From Lampris incognitus (taxonomy: Eukaryota > Chordata > Actinopteri > Lampriformes > Lampridae): a stretch of DNA of 64,000 nt. Position 1 is the stretch's first letter; every line of letters starts with the position of its first letter. Made by a program: the position numbers and the translations under genes. The notes beneath the pieces were generated by a model. It made no database searches and had not been told where the DNA came from. It was given only the letters and a program-made list of their open reading frames with translations. The DNA is taken from NCBI RefSeq assembly GCF_029633865.1, contig NC_079213.1, positions 109,478,582 through 109,542,581 on the forward strand. The letters are read 5' to 3'. Shown in pieces: positions 44,323 to 55,067 of this stretch.

Positions 44323-45433
44323 GCGGCTCATTCAGCGCTATTGGTGACTGTAAACGCTAATCAATATCCACGACAAGTCCCTCCCTAGCTTCCTGTTGTT
44401 ACAGGAAATATGTAAATATATGGAATTAAATTGCACTCTGCTAGCCACTACATGGGGTCTTGAAAGAAAAACTGTTTCTATTTTCATGTGAAATCTGTGA
44501 GCTTCTTAGGTCTGACAGGAGAGTGATGCAACTGGAATGCATGATATGGCCCCCTGGTAGCTGCAAACACTGCCACGAGCTAATATTAGGCAGCGCTAAT
44601 GCAAAATAAAGGAAGTCATCGGTGAAGTGTTTTGAACATCATCATCATTTATCATACAACAAATGAATGTTCAGTTTGAGATGATCTGAAATGGTTTCAT
44701 CAAAGATCATGTCACATTTTACAGCCACACCCATCACTCCCATTTCTTTATCTTCTTGGTACTTTTTGCATTTATTAGACTGAATAGTGAAAAGAGAGAA
44801 GAAAAAGATGTAGAGCGATGAAAAGACATGCAGCAAAGATACTGAGATGGATTCAATCCCAGAACACCAGCATTAGTACTAAGACCACATGGTGCACACT
44901 TGATGGGCTGAGATTCAGGGTGACCCCACCTTACGTTTATTTCAAAGACACACTGGCTAATTTTTGGATTTTTTTAAATTAGTTTTATATGTGGTCACTA
45001 CCAAAAAAAAAAGACTTCACACTTAAGGTTGGACAATAATCCAATATTTCTGTTTGTTACCATGCAGTAGTATCGGGAGGAAATGTAATTATTGTCATGT
45101 CATGATGCACAATTTTGAACGGTCCTACAGTCAGTCAGTCAGTAAACGATCTGCTTAGTCCGAGTCAAACCCCCAAACAAACAACACAACAATAACCAAA
45201 ACATGAACACAACAATGACCAAGATGGTCATTATGACTGTTTTGGATGTGCAAAGTCTTATAACTTTGTGGGGGGGAAATACAGACCTGCCGCTACCCGA
45301 AATCTCCTAAAATTGCATATATTTGCACTAAAATTAGTTTTAGATCAATTGCACAAAAAAAGGTATGATAAGATCTACCTAAAAGGACCATGAGCGGTTA
45401 AAATGACCGCTTTGTAATTTGCGGGTGATTGTG
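44323..45433. other. Non-coding spacer
   Basis: Nothing recognisable. Confidence 0.4.
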
Positions 45434-45500
45434 CGCGTCATGTCACATAAATAGTGACATGACGCGAAGGAAATGATGTGTTGGTCACATCATTTCCTTC
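45434..45500. repeat. Two adjacent perfect hairpins
   Basis: CGCGTCATGTCAC (45434-45446) pairs with 45454-45466 over a 7-nt loop. GAAGGAAATGATGTG (45466-45480) pairs with 45486-45500 over a 5-nt loop. The two stems share base 45466, so they are back to back. Confidence 0.9.
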
Positions 45501-45616
45501 ACGATCTTCATTGCTCTGTCCTAGAAAACAAACAAACAAAAAAAGAACTAGCGTTCTCCAGTGCAGAGAAATAGTCTAAATTTGATTTTTGATTATTGCC
45601 AACATATCTGGTTTAC

Positions 45617-45752
45617 ATGTCGTGATGGACTGGCGGCCTGTCCAGGGTGTCTCCCCGCCTGCCGCCCAATGACTGCTGGGATAGGCTCCAGCATCCCCGC
45701 GACCGAGAGCAGGATAAGCGGTTCGGATAATGGAATGGAATGGAATATATGA
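45617..45752 (+). mobile_element. 3' part of GGATGG-tailed SINE
   Basis: It runs from GTGATGGACTGGCGGCCTG through CCCAATGACTGCTGGGATAG to GGATAATGGAATGGAATGGA, where the tail unit has mutated to GGAAT. Confidence 0.9.
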
Positions 45753-45944
45753 TGATGAGAATCTGTTACCTAAAATTTCAAACAATTAGGCCTGAAATAT
45801 TTGCAGGAGTATTATTTGAAAAATACTTCTGGTTTGATTTTATACCTTGCATACATCACCAACCAGTCCAATGTGTTGGGCCTCAATAGGATTTGTAAAT
45901 TATATTCTTGCATATGCACGCAGATATCATTTTATATATATATA

Positions 45945-46165
45945 TACACTACTTTTGGCTGCTCCCGTTAGGGGTCACCACATCCGTTTCCACTTCTTCC
46001 TGTCTTCTGCGTCTTCCTCTGTCACACCACCCACCTGCATGTCTTCCCTCACCACATCCATAAACCTCCTCTTTGGCCTTCCTCTTTTCCTCTTTCCTGG
46101 CAGCTCCATATTCAATATCCTTCTCCCAATATACCCAGCATCTCTCCTCCACACATGTCCAAGCC

Positions 46166-46168
<3 letters not shown>
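45945..46168 (-). mobile_element. RTE-like LINE C-terminal fragment
   Basis: On the minus strand a frame reads WLGHVWRRDAGYIGRR, then MELPGKRKRGRPKRRFMDVV and REDM. This is the C-terminal tail of a LINE polyprotein common in fish genomes, as I remember it. The frame ends at a TGA near the usual GGGAGCAGCC 3' end. (TA)n microsatellites lie on both sides (45933-45947 and 46167-46193). It is heavily 5' truncated. Confidence 0.75.

Positions 46169-46193
<25 letters not shown>
46169..46193. repeat. (TA)n microsatellite
   Basis: An uninterrupted TA run abuts the LINE fragment. Confidence 0.95.
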
Positions 46194-46196
<3 letters not shown>

Positions 46197-46477
46197 TTAT
46201 GATGATAATTTCAGTATGCCCCAGCATTGCATGCACTCGAGTTCAAGAATCCTTGGTACATCCCACAGCAGTGACACATTTGCAGATGAAGAGAGCATCC
46301 ATTAGCTGAGGTTCTAGCTTTCATGCCATGGCACCATGAAGATAAGAGGTAAATTAAAGATCAGAAATTCAGGTTAAACACTTAGAAGTCCTCTGAACCT
46401 CTGTAACACATTGTATTGTCACCTAGAGACTTGAGAGAGCTATATAATTTCCAAGAAAACATGACTGCATCATCTGT

Positions 46478-46610
46478 GATGGCCTGGCGGCCTGTCCAGG
46501 GTGTCTCCCTGCCTGCCGCCCAATGTCTGCTGGGATAGGCTCCAGCATCCCCGCGACCTTGAGAGCAGGATAAGCGGTGCAGATAATGGATGGATGGATG
46601 GATGGATGGA
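46478..46610 (+). mobile_element. 3' part of GGATGG-tailed SINE
   Basis: It has GTGATGGCCTGGCGGCCTG, the block GTCTGCTGGGATAGGCTCC and an intact (GGAT)n tail. Confidence 0.92.
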
Positions 46611-47223
46611 CTGCATCATGGAAATAAATTGCATTACTGGGGGGGAGGGGTCAACCCAAGCCATCACCCCAAGCCATCACTTTGACTGTGAATCTTTATA
46701 CCTAGCTGTCAATGTTCACACAAATCCAGTTTTTGAATGAAAATCACAACATAGCCTGTTTCCAGAATTTACTGCCTAGTTTAAAGCTGCTTGGTAATAA
46801 CTCTTACAACACAGTAGAGCAGAACACTAAAGCTTTTTATGGCTGTAAAACACTAGTGTTTTAAGACAAAGCACTCGGAACTATAAGCAGTTCTGTGGTA
46901 GGCTACATTTGTTAGCTGTTTGCAAGCTAACATTGACTAGCAAGCCACTCAGCTAAATGCATCTGTATTCTCCATGGAATGGCTGATAGCAGAAGTTCAA
47001 CTTAAAGCCACTCAGAACCCAAATCCACAATAGCCACCTAACTATGTACTTTAGGGTCTTATAAACATAATAGTAAGCATCTAAAAATTATTAGAAATAG
47101 TTTTAATCCAAATTTGAAATATCGTCATGTAAGTTTTTGTAAACTTGCCTGATATTGAGTTTCAACTGGGTGTGGTTATACTTGGACATTTATTACGAAA
47201 ATGATGCCATCCCATGAACCCAT
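46611..47223. other. Non-coding spacer
   Basis: No repeat, exon or RNA was recognised. Confidence 0.4.
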
Positions 47224-47377
47224 TGTAACCGGTTATTTTCTTGCCCGGTGCGGGATTCGATACGGGATGTACTGCACAACAAGGCGACGTCACTAACCGC
47301 TCGGCTAAAGGGTCAGACCCGTTAGCTAGGGGCTAACGTGTCTTGTTAGTAGTTTACAGTCGTCACCCTCCCCGGAA

Positions 47378-47986
47378 GCGATATTATGAACCCTACATAG
47401 CCCTCGCCAAAATCCCGTACCCTGTCCCAAATCTCGCGAACGGACGCCGGATTTCCGCTGCGTTGCTAAGGAAACAATCAACTATCAACTCGGTGCGAAG
47501 CAAAGCTAACGTTAGCTACCTTCAATTTTGTAATTTTGTATTTTTCGCAATTTTGGACAGCTGGCTGCTTTTGTAATTTTGGACTGCTGGCTGTCAACAA
47601 CAGAACGGAGGTAAGTAACGTTAGTTGTCTGAAAATGAACATATATCTAATAAATAGACTTTCTCACATTTAAGAAAGCTGATCAGTAAGTTGTTACCTG
47701 TGTATAAATGTAAAAGTCATATTACTACAATATAGGAGCTCGTTTTGTTTGTAGTCATGATAAGGGGTGAAGTATCCTATGCTCAAACGTGGAGCAAGCA
47801 AAGATTGAGTTAAAAACGTTAATGTTGATTGTGGATAACTTAGACAGGTTAAATTGTGGGTGTACAGCGTTTCCTTGATGAGCGCTAACCCCATAACAAC
47901 ATATTTTCGCGTTGCTACGGTGGCGCACACGTGACAAAGCCAGAAACGGGATTTTGGCGAGGCCTATGTAGGGTTCATAATATCGC
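47378..47986. mobile_element. Mutator-like MITE (609 bp) inside the TRIM interior
   Basis: Inverted ends of 41 bp, with one mismatch, start GCGATATTATGAACCCTACA. Identical 9-bp duplications TCCCCGGAA flank it (47369-47377 and 47987-47995). The interior has no transposase. Its insertion point lies in the short TRIM interior, so it arrived after the TRIM element. Confidence 0.9.
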
Positions 47987-48047
47987 TCCCCGGAAGCGCG
48001 CCCTCGCGCTTTGTTCTTCCCGCGCTCCGAAGTCTGCACACTTCCGG

Positions 48048-48065
48048 ATCCCACCGCTGCCACCA
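48048..48065 (-). promoter_or_regulatory. Primer-binding site for tRNA-Leu (AAG/TAG type)
   Basis: The minus strand reads TGGTGGCAGCGGTGGGAT. This is the complement of a vertebrate tRNA-Leu 3' end ATCCCACCGCTGCCA plus CCA, with no mismatch as I recall it. It is one base from the LTR. Confidence 0.85.
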
Positions 48066-48094
48066 ATGTAACCGGTTATTTTCTTGCCCGGTGC

Positions 48095-48151
48095 GGGATT
48101 CGATACGGGGTGTACTGCACCACAAGGCGACATCACTAACCGCTCGGCTAA
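48095..48151 (-). promoter_or_regulatory. tRNA-like A and B boxes inside the second TRIM 5' LTR
   Basis: The A box TTAGCCGAGCGG (48140-48151) and B box GTATCGAATCCC (48095-48106) are read on the minus strand, 33 bp apart. The 47.2-kb LTR keeps the same boxes. Confidence 0.7.
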
Positions 48152-48557
48152 AGGGTCAGTCCCGCTAGCTAGGGGGCTAACGTGTCTTATTAGTAGTTTA
48201 CACAATCATTAAAAAAACAAAACGTCAGTTGCCCCACCCAAAGGGTGCAACCAAACCTCTCTGCTCCCGCTCAACCTGCCTCTACGTAGCCTTTTGCGTT
48301 TAGCTAGCACGCTCCGGACGGGGCCGCAGCACGGGCGATGGGGGGGGGGCATGTCGGGTACCCGGAGGCACACGGCGGGGACATCAGGGCTTCAGTTTAT
48401 GGTTCCGGCAGTTTTCGAAGAAGGTTGACTCAGTTCATCTGGACACAGCGTTTCTTGACAGATACGTTTCACCTGTCTGTGAATGTTGTCATTCATCCAG
48501 CTCATGGTTATCCGAAGGAGTTGAATCGAGTGCAACTGGACCAAGCTAGTCAGAAAG

Positions 48558-48831
48558 GGTGGAGGCTAGTTCCCGTCGATGCAGAGAACGGAAATGGGAG
48601 TAGAGAACGGTCAACTGAGCATGCGCGAAATGCCTCTACCACGCCCCCACACGCCCCGCGTAGCATCCAGGCGCTAGGGTTCTAGGAAGACCCGCCCCTA
48701 CTCTGCGTCTGATTAGCTAACTTTAACCCTAACCCTACCCTAACCTTAACCTACCCAAACAACGGAGGCAACGACTACTTGCGCATGCTCAGTTGATCGT
48801 TCTCTGCATCGATGGGAACTAGCCTCTACCG
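48558..48831. mobile_element. Mutator-like MITE (274 bp)
   Basis: Inverted ends read GGTGGAGGCTAGTTCCC and GGGAACTAGCCTCTACCG, with arms of about 50 bp; one arm carries an extra 19-bp partial duplication. The 9-bp duplications GTCAGAAAG are identical (48549-48557 and 48832-48840). The centre has TAACCCTAACCCTACCCTAA-like sequence. Confidence 0.85.
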
Positions 48832-48953
48832 GTCAGAAAGGCACGAACTGAGGAAGCCTCTTGGATGAGAGGCGAAACGTCTTGACGGATATATACCAAG
48901 TCCAGTTGCACTCGATTCAACTCCTTTGGATACGTTTCATCACTCCTCTAAGC

Positions 48954-49602
48954 CAGTGTTTCTCAACCGGGGGTCCGCGGACCCCTAGTGGTCCGTGGTG
49001 TAATTGCAAGGGGTCCGTGAAAATAAAATCTCTTTAAAAAAAGATCCTATGACATTTATAGAAATAGGGTTATTTTACTCAAATGTGACTGAGACCTTTA
49101 TCTACCTAAACTATAAAGGGTAACAGGACTTTTTTTCTCTAATTATACATCTGTTTCACAAGTGTCATTTATTGTATTTTAATAAGAGATCTCGCTCCCG
49201 TTTGCATTGTTAAAAGTTACTGCATAAAAATTCTGTTGTTACATATATCTGAAAGTTACTGAATACATATTCTGTTTTGTTACATATATCTAAAAGTTAC
49301 TAAATACATATTCTGTTTTGTTACATATATCTGAAAGTTACTGCATAAGAATTCTGTTTTGTTACATATATCTGAAAGTTACTGCATAAGAATTCTGTTT
49401 TGTTACATATATCTAAGTTACAACTGAAAGCTCTTATTTTTGCCCCCAAAGAGTGAATACATGCTATAATGCAATTTAAAATGCAGTTTCTACTGTTTCT
49501 ATCAAATTGCAACCCCCCTCCCCCAAGATCAGGTGGAGGGGTCCTCAGGGTAGATCAAAAATACGCAGGGGGTCCAGGACCCCAAAAGGTTGAGAACCAC
49601 TG
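48954..49602. mobile_element. hAT-Charlie-like MITE, second copy (649 bp)
   Basis: It is the reverse-orientation copy of 4177-4859. It starts CAGTGTTTCTCAACCGGGGG, ends AAAGGTTGAGAACCACTG, and has the same internal blocks and a diverged minisatellite. Perfect 8-bp duplications CTCTAAGC flank it (48946-48953 and 49603-49610). Confidence 0.95.
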
Positions 49603-49680
49603 CTCTAAGCGACCTCTTCGGTCTGAAGAGGTCGCTTAGAGGAGCTTTTCTTAAGTGGATTATTGCGCATGCATAAAGAC

Positions 49681-51446
49681 ATTACGAGAGTTGTGTTGTT
49701 GTTTTTTTTTTCAAAAACTTTTATTTACAACAAAGAGGTATACAATTGTCATACCGGGGGAACAACAGCAACTGTGTACAGACCAGGGGAGTTCAATGTC
49801 CCGCTTTAAGGCTTTTCAACGTTCAAATACAATTGACTTCCTGTAAGCCCGGAAAGCACCGGGAGTGGTAAACACCCCCCCCCCCGTCGGGGCCGGTTTC
49901 CGGTCAGCCCATGGAGCCCATGACGAAGGACGCCATTGGTCGACCGTGCGAGCCCGGTCAGGCTCGAGTTCCGTTCTTGAAAAGGTTTTTTTTTTACACG
50001 CAAACCGCGACGCAGCTCGGGCCACTTGCCGAGGGAGCTGTCAATCAAAACATGATCTGCCACGCCTACACACTCGTGAGAAATGGCCTAACCAGCGAAA
50101 TGAGCTGTGTTTAAACCAGCTTTTCTGATAGTTATGAACGTTTCTTCCACTCACATTTTTTGTTTTTTTGGCTGCTCAGCGAGACGCCCAGGTTTGATAT
50201 CATATATGCATTTCTACTATTTCAAGCCAATTTTCCAGAGGCTTTAAGGCGCCCGGAGAGAGAGAGGGGTCACGTTCAAGTAAACTACTTGAAAATAAGG
50301 TCTACACTTTTATTTCCACAAATGCAAGATCGTAGAGAACCTTTATAGGTTTATCATAAACTATCTGACAAGCTCGTTCTAATTCCATTACACTGCCTAG
50401 AACCTGGGATCCCATTCTAAACACATTAATGTGTGGTTTATTCGAAGTGACCCACACACACAAGAGCTTGTGTCCTTACTCTTGGAAAAAAAAACACAAC
50501 TTTTACTTCCTGTTGCAACACTGGAATTGCTGCACCCGGTGTTGATTCAGCAACCTTACTTCCACTTGTTGGTTGTTAGTTTGATGCTGAATGGGGCCCA
50601 AAACCAAGCGGCCTTTAGCTTTGTTTTCAGTCTTCTCTGTGTTTTGTGGACTAGCCCTATGTGTTCTTATTGTTGTATGTGTCCTTGTTCATGTATAGAA
50701 ATAAATATAAGGAATTGTAAAGCTACCACTCAGTACACACCTTGTTCTCAAAAGCCTTGCACAGTCACCCTGCTATTTCCCTCCACTGTCACACCTACAT
50801 TGTCTGCCAAAAATATTTAAACCGCAGTGCTGTATCATTTTTGTTTCAGCTTTTTCTACTCTAATATGAGTTTGATAACGACTGTGAGCTGATTACTGCT
50901 ATGAGTGAAAATCCCAGCCCAGTATAATCAGCCCTACTAGCGTAACATGGAGCCATCATACAAGTGGGCCCATGCAGATTTCCAGCATGCGTTAATTGTT
51001 CCCCCCCCCCCCCTCCCCCATTTGATACAGTGAACGAAATCGTTCACTTTTCCTCCAGCAATGAAACGGGCGTCCGCTCAGTTTTCTCAGAGTTGTCGAT
51101 AGGATCTGAAGGAAATATCTTGGGGAAATCAGACCAGGGCTTCGTATTAGTGAAGAGGTGGCTGTTAGTAAGTACTCACCTCTCTTCTCACCGCTTTAGT
51201 CTCCAGAGAGCGAGCGAGCGAGAGAGAGAGAGAGAGAGACAGACAGAGACGGTCTTGCACAGTTAAGTTCCTTAATCTCTTGCTCTTTACATGCGTCCCC
51301 CCAGTTCAAGTTCATTCCTGTTCTCCGAGAGGTGTTATTTATCAGCGGCGTTTTTGCCAACAAACGAGCTTGGGCATCACACAAACACAACAGCAAAAAT
51401 AAGTGACTGACCTCAGGGTGGGGTGTTCCCTGTGTGTTGTTTTACA
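49681..51446. other. Non-coding spacer
   Basis: A (GA)n run lies at 51205-51245. No gene or dispersed repeat was recognised. Confidence 0.5.
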
Positions 51447-51514
<68 letters not shown>

Positions 51515-51560
51515 ATCTGTCTCGCTCTCTCTCGCTCTCTCTCTCTGTCTATCTGTCTCG

Positions 51561-51616
<56 letters not shown>

Positions 51617-51862
51617 ATCTGTCTCGCTCTCTCTCGCTCTCTCTCTGTCTCTGTCTATCTGGCTCGCTCTCTCTCTCTCTCCATCTGTCTCTGTCTATCT
51701 GTCTCGCTCTCTCTCTCTGTCTCTCTATCTGTCTCGCTCTCTCTCTCTGTCTCTGTCTATCTGTCTCGCTCTCTCTCTCTCTCTCTCTGTCTCTCTATCT
51801 GTCTCGCTCTCTCTCGCTCTCTGTCTGTCTGTCTGTCCCTGTCTGTCTCTCTCTCTCTCTGT
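51447..51862. repeat. Long (CT)n / CTGT / CTCGCT pyrimidine tract, about 415 bp
   Basis: Nearly pure pyrimidine sequence, with TCTGTCTATCTGTCTCGCTC-like units recurring at irregular spacing. All three plus-strand frames are open (LSLSLS-type peptides); these are artefacts of the repeat. Confidence 0.97.
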
Positions 51863-53039
51863 CTACTCACACAGGCTGTCTCACTACCAGCAGATGGGGA
51901 CGGTTGTGTTCTAACTAAGTGTTAGAGAGGCACTGAGTATCACAGGATATCTGGCTCTTTTTTTTTTTTTTTTTTACACTTCATCACCCAAGGGCTGATC
52001 AGATCTGGGCCAGGCCACTAGAGTCCACATCCCCCCCCCCTCACAGCGTATTTGTATCTGCTCCTTAAAACAAGTCAAAGTCACACTTTGCCGAGGTACC
52101 GCGTAGCAAAAAAAAAAAAAAAAAATACAGCAAAACAAGGAGCGAAGGGTTCTCATGATAATCAACTCGACAATGGAGGAGAAGTTAAGTAGCTGCTAAC
52201 AGTGGCAGATACAGTATAACCGGCCCCCTTTCCAGTGAAACCACAAAGCACGTTGTTTTTCCACAGTACAGTTGTTCTGAGTACTTCATTTGTTTGGCTG
52301 CACTGTTTTAATCCGACCGCACTGCTTCTGCCTCGGGTCCGTCAAGGGTTCGGGTTCGCGAAGCAGTCAAGCCGCCGCAGCAATAAATTATGAGGTGGTT
52401 TTGGAAATTAGACGCTATTAAAGTTTCATAGGCTGGCGGGCAGACTTGAACACCCAGATGGGGAGCCCGGCTGCTGCTCTTTTTTCCAAACGTCTGCCTC
52501 AGCAGTTAGGAGACATCCCTAAGCACACACGGGCTTAAGTGCCAACTAGCCCAGACGGATGGACGTGATGAATCGGACAAAAGTCCTGTTAATTGAACCG
52601 GATCGATCGGATCCCCCCCCTGGCGTGCCGCGCCGCTTGTGAATCACTGCACTGTGGCAGGTGATGTTTTTTTTTTCTAAGATGTCTTAAGGTGCGCTGG
52701 ACGGAGGGCAGGCTGCGAGATGGATCACACGGAGGATATGGGTGGCAGGTTAGAGGAGAAGGGCAGAGAGATGGAGGGATGGGGGGGGGGCGGCTGGAAA
52801 GATTTAAGAGCAGATTGAATGACAGGGAATACAGAGGTGGGGACGGATAAATGAGTAATGAGGACAGGGATGTCTGGCGAGTGTACAGTAATGCGTACCT
52901 CCTCCTCCTCATGCTGCTGCTGCTGCTGCTGCTGCTGCTGATGATGCGGTTGGCAGATGGAGTGTGTGAACGCGGGTGCCTTCTGCTGACATGCCATCTC
53001 TGCCTCCTCCCAAAAAAAAAAAAAAAACCCGGGGGGTGA
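51863..53039. other. Non-coding, with (CTG)n
   Basis: A (CTG)n run of about eight units lies at 52911-52940. T-, C- and A-runs lie at 51957-51976, 52031-52041 and 52109-52126. Nothing coding was recognised. Confidence 0.5.
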
Positions 53040-54110
53040 GTAAATGTCCTCCTCCGGCTCCTCTCCCTTTTTAATCACTCAACGCGCATCTCCCTCCTCC
53101 CCCCTCCTCCCCCCCCCGCGCGCTTGGCTATCTAGAAACGGTACTCTTGGCATAGCAGAAGTCCATCTATTGTCCTTTGTTCCACAACAATCTCCATCTC
53201 CCCTGCCTGCATTATTAACCTTAAGGTTTGGGCTTCTTCTTCTTCTTCTTTCTTCTTCTTTCCTGTATACGTGCACGACTCCTCCTCTACCTCCCTTGAT
53301 CATTGTCTCTGGTCCACACACACACACCTCCTTCCTCCCGTCCGCCGATCTTTTGCATTTCCCTGGCCGGTTTGCTCTCCCCTCTCTCTCAACGTCCCCC
53401 GCTCTCCCTCTCCAGCGGCATCATTTCAGGTGAAATCCAAACAGGGCTGACCACATTGTCCGGACACGTCCCTCCTTCTGCATGCATGGGCTCATTAGGC
53501 TCCCCAGCAGCCGAAACGAAGAGGAGGACGGCGGCAGCAGAGTGTGAGGAGCGCAGCTATGCAGGCTGAGGAGGAGTGTGGGGTGGGGGGGGGGTGGGGG
53601 GGTGAGGAGTAGGAAAAGAGAAAGAGAAAGGAGGGGGGGGTGAAAAAATCCTTTTTCTCGTCCTCTTATCTGGTTCCAATCGCTGTAAAAAAATATGTTT
53701 CCTGAGTCCTGAAGGGGGAAAAACGTACACCGCCCCCCTGTTTTCACAGCCCAGTTCCTCTCTGGTCGTCTCTCTTGCCTCTCGCTCTTCTGGATCTCTC
53801 TTTCCTTCTCCCCCCCTCTCTCTTTCATTCCCCCTCTCTCTCTCTCTCTCTCGCTACACCTCTCGGCTATTCCTGGACCCAGCTCCTGTTGTCTGCCTCC
53901 ACCACCGAGAGAAGCGGCAGCTGGGCCGGAGCGGCTGGCAGTCAGGCACCGCTAAACTGACGGAGCTCTCCCACGTCACCGCATACTTAGCAAGGCTTCT
54001 TCCCACGTGACCCATTTAGCCCACTCCCACCACCTCCACCTCCAGCCCCCCTCCTCCATCCCATTCTTCCCCCAGCGTAGCACCCGACCACCCCCGCCAC
54101 CACCACCACC
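53040..54110 (-). promoter_or_regulatory. Candidate promoter / 5' leader region
   Basis: The plus strand is pyrimidine-rich with scattered CpG. Read on the minus strand, 54000-53700 is a purine-rich GAGAGAGAG leader-like sequence of the kind often found in 5' UTRs of brain-expressed genes. It lies about 12 kb upstream of the b3galt2 acceptor on the same strand, so it could be the missing first exon and promoter. There is no direct evidence. Confidence 0.25.
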
Positions 54111-54620
54111 CCTACTCCCTCTCTCTCCCTGTCTCTGTGGGCGGAAAAAAAAAGGGGAGATTTAACTCCGTGTGAGCACGGTGGCCAGCGGTTGTCCGAT
54201 AACAGCTGGATTTTCCACCATTGTGCTCTTTTATTAACGCTGCTCGGGAGGTTTCTGTTTTGTTTGGAGTCGTCTTCTGAACAAATACTTCACGTTTTAC
54301 CAAATGAAACCTGTTTATAATTTGACCTTTGAGCTTTTTTTTTATTTTGCATTGCAAGGCTGAAGTTAGCCTACTAATTAAGGAAGGGGTTTGTCTTTTT
54401 TTTTTTTCCCGTTAAAAGCGGACCTTTATATTGCGAACAGAGGATGTCTTGCATGAATGTAACCAAGGGTGGTGTGTGTGTGTGTGTTTGGGGGGGTAGT
54501 TAAACCTACCCCCCCCCCCAAAAAAGTAATTATTCAATGAAACGAAGCAAAAGTCACCTTAGGGCCACATTAAGTTTAGAGTCACTTCCATATGATGTTT
54601 CTAAGCCTCAAATGTCCATT
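54111..54620. other. Non-coding spacer
   Basis: A GT/G run lies at 54472-54497 and C- and T-runs lie nearby. Nothing else was recognised. Confidence 0.45.
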
Positions 54621-54630
54621 ATTTGGTGAT

Positions 54631-55067
54631 TTTTTTTTTCAAAATAAATTTATTTCCAGTTTCTCCCCTTATCCCACCCGATTAACCCAACGGCATATGG
54701 CCGGAACTCTTGTCGAATAACCCCCCTGGCTCACGTTTCCACAGGAAGGAGATAGTCATAACACCAGCTTCCTTCAGAGTCGTGTCGGCGGCTCTCGCTA
54801 GTTTACACGCTGAGGCCTCCCCGCATGGATTGCACGACCTTCAGGCCGCGAAGGAGGCGTAGGGAGAATGCTTTCGGTTGCTTGGCTGCAGAAGCCCGGA
54901 TGGGCCAGAGGGGTCGCTGGAGAACGAAGAGTCCCCAAACACTACACCGATCTACACCCACTATCCCTCGGGTAAGGGTGGCCTAATGAAGGCCTTACCC
55001 CGTGGACGCTCTGGCCGTGACCGGTTACGGCGAGTGTGGGATACGAACCTCCCAGCCACATGTCGAC
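54631..55067 (-). mobile_element. tRNA-headed retroposon (437 bp) with poly-A end and 10-bp target duplication
   Basis: On the minus strand it starts near a B-box-like GGTTCGTATCCC and ends in AATAAATTTATTTTG followed by a run of A. Perfect 10-bp duplications ATTTGGTGAT flank it (54621-54630 and 55068-55077). This shows target-primed retroposition. The A box is missing, so the copy is 5' truncated. It belongs to neither SINE family seen elsewhere in the window. Confidence 0.85.

Larger units (their letters stand above)
47224..48202 (-). mobile_element. Second TRIM-like element with tRNA-like LTRs, split by a Mutator-like MITE
   Basis: Direct repeats at 47224-47358 (135 bp) and 48067-48202 (136 bp) are over 90% alike by eye. 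On the minus strand they start TGTAAACTACTAA and end AACCGGTTACA. Without the MITE, the interior is only about 90 bp. It holds a primer-binding site one base inside the 5' LTR (48048-48065) and a purine-rich GGGGAGGGTGA near the 3' LTR (47364-47374). Each LTR has an A box (TTAGCCGAGCGG) and a B box (GTATCGAATCCC) 33 bp apart. The 4-bp flanks CCAT and CAAT differ by one base. The core is shared with the element at 31.9 kb, but the LTR ends differ, so this is a separate subfamily. Confidence 0.87.
48413..49680. repeat. Hairpin-rich dispersed repeat carrying two later MITE insertions
   Basis: The host repeat shows inverted blocks GGAGTTGAATCGAGTGCAAC (about 48519) and its complement (about 48905). 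It also has a GCCTCT/AGAGGC stem near 48856-48874 and a hairpin with 17-bp arms at 49603-49641. Parts recur at 19.1 kb (GTTCATCTGGA and GCATGCATAAAGAC blocks). A Mutator-like MITE (48558-48831) and a hAT MITE (48954-49602) interrupt it. Its class is unknown to me. Confidence 0.65.

Noticed and set aside
48726..48760. Interstitial telomeric repeat
   Set aside because: The CCCTAA units are few and degenerate, and they lie inside the Mutator-like MITE, with a similar short patch in the 44-kb MITE.
48840..48905. Hammerhead ribozyme (CTGAGGA, GCCTCT/AGAGGC stem, GAAAC)
   Set aside because: The order recalls a hammerhead core, but an extra A sits between the first core strand and stem II. No good stem III with an NUH cleavage triplet follows GAAA. 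Without more copies the match is not convincing.
51403..51925. Three overlapping plus-strand frames rich in L and S
   Set aside because: They are translations of the CT microsatellite.
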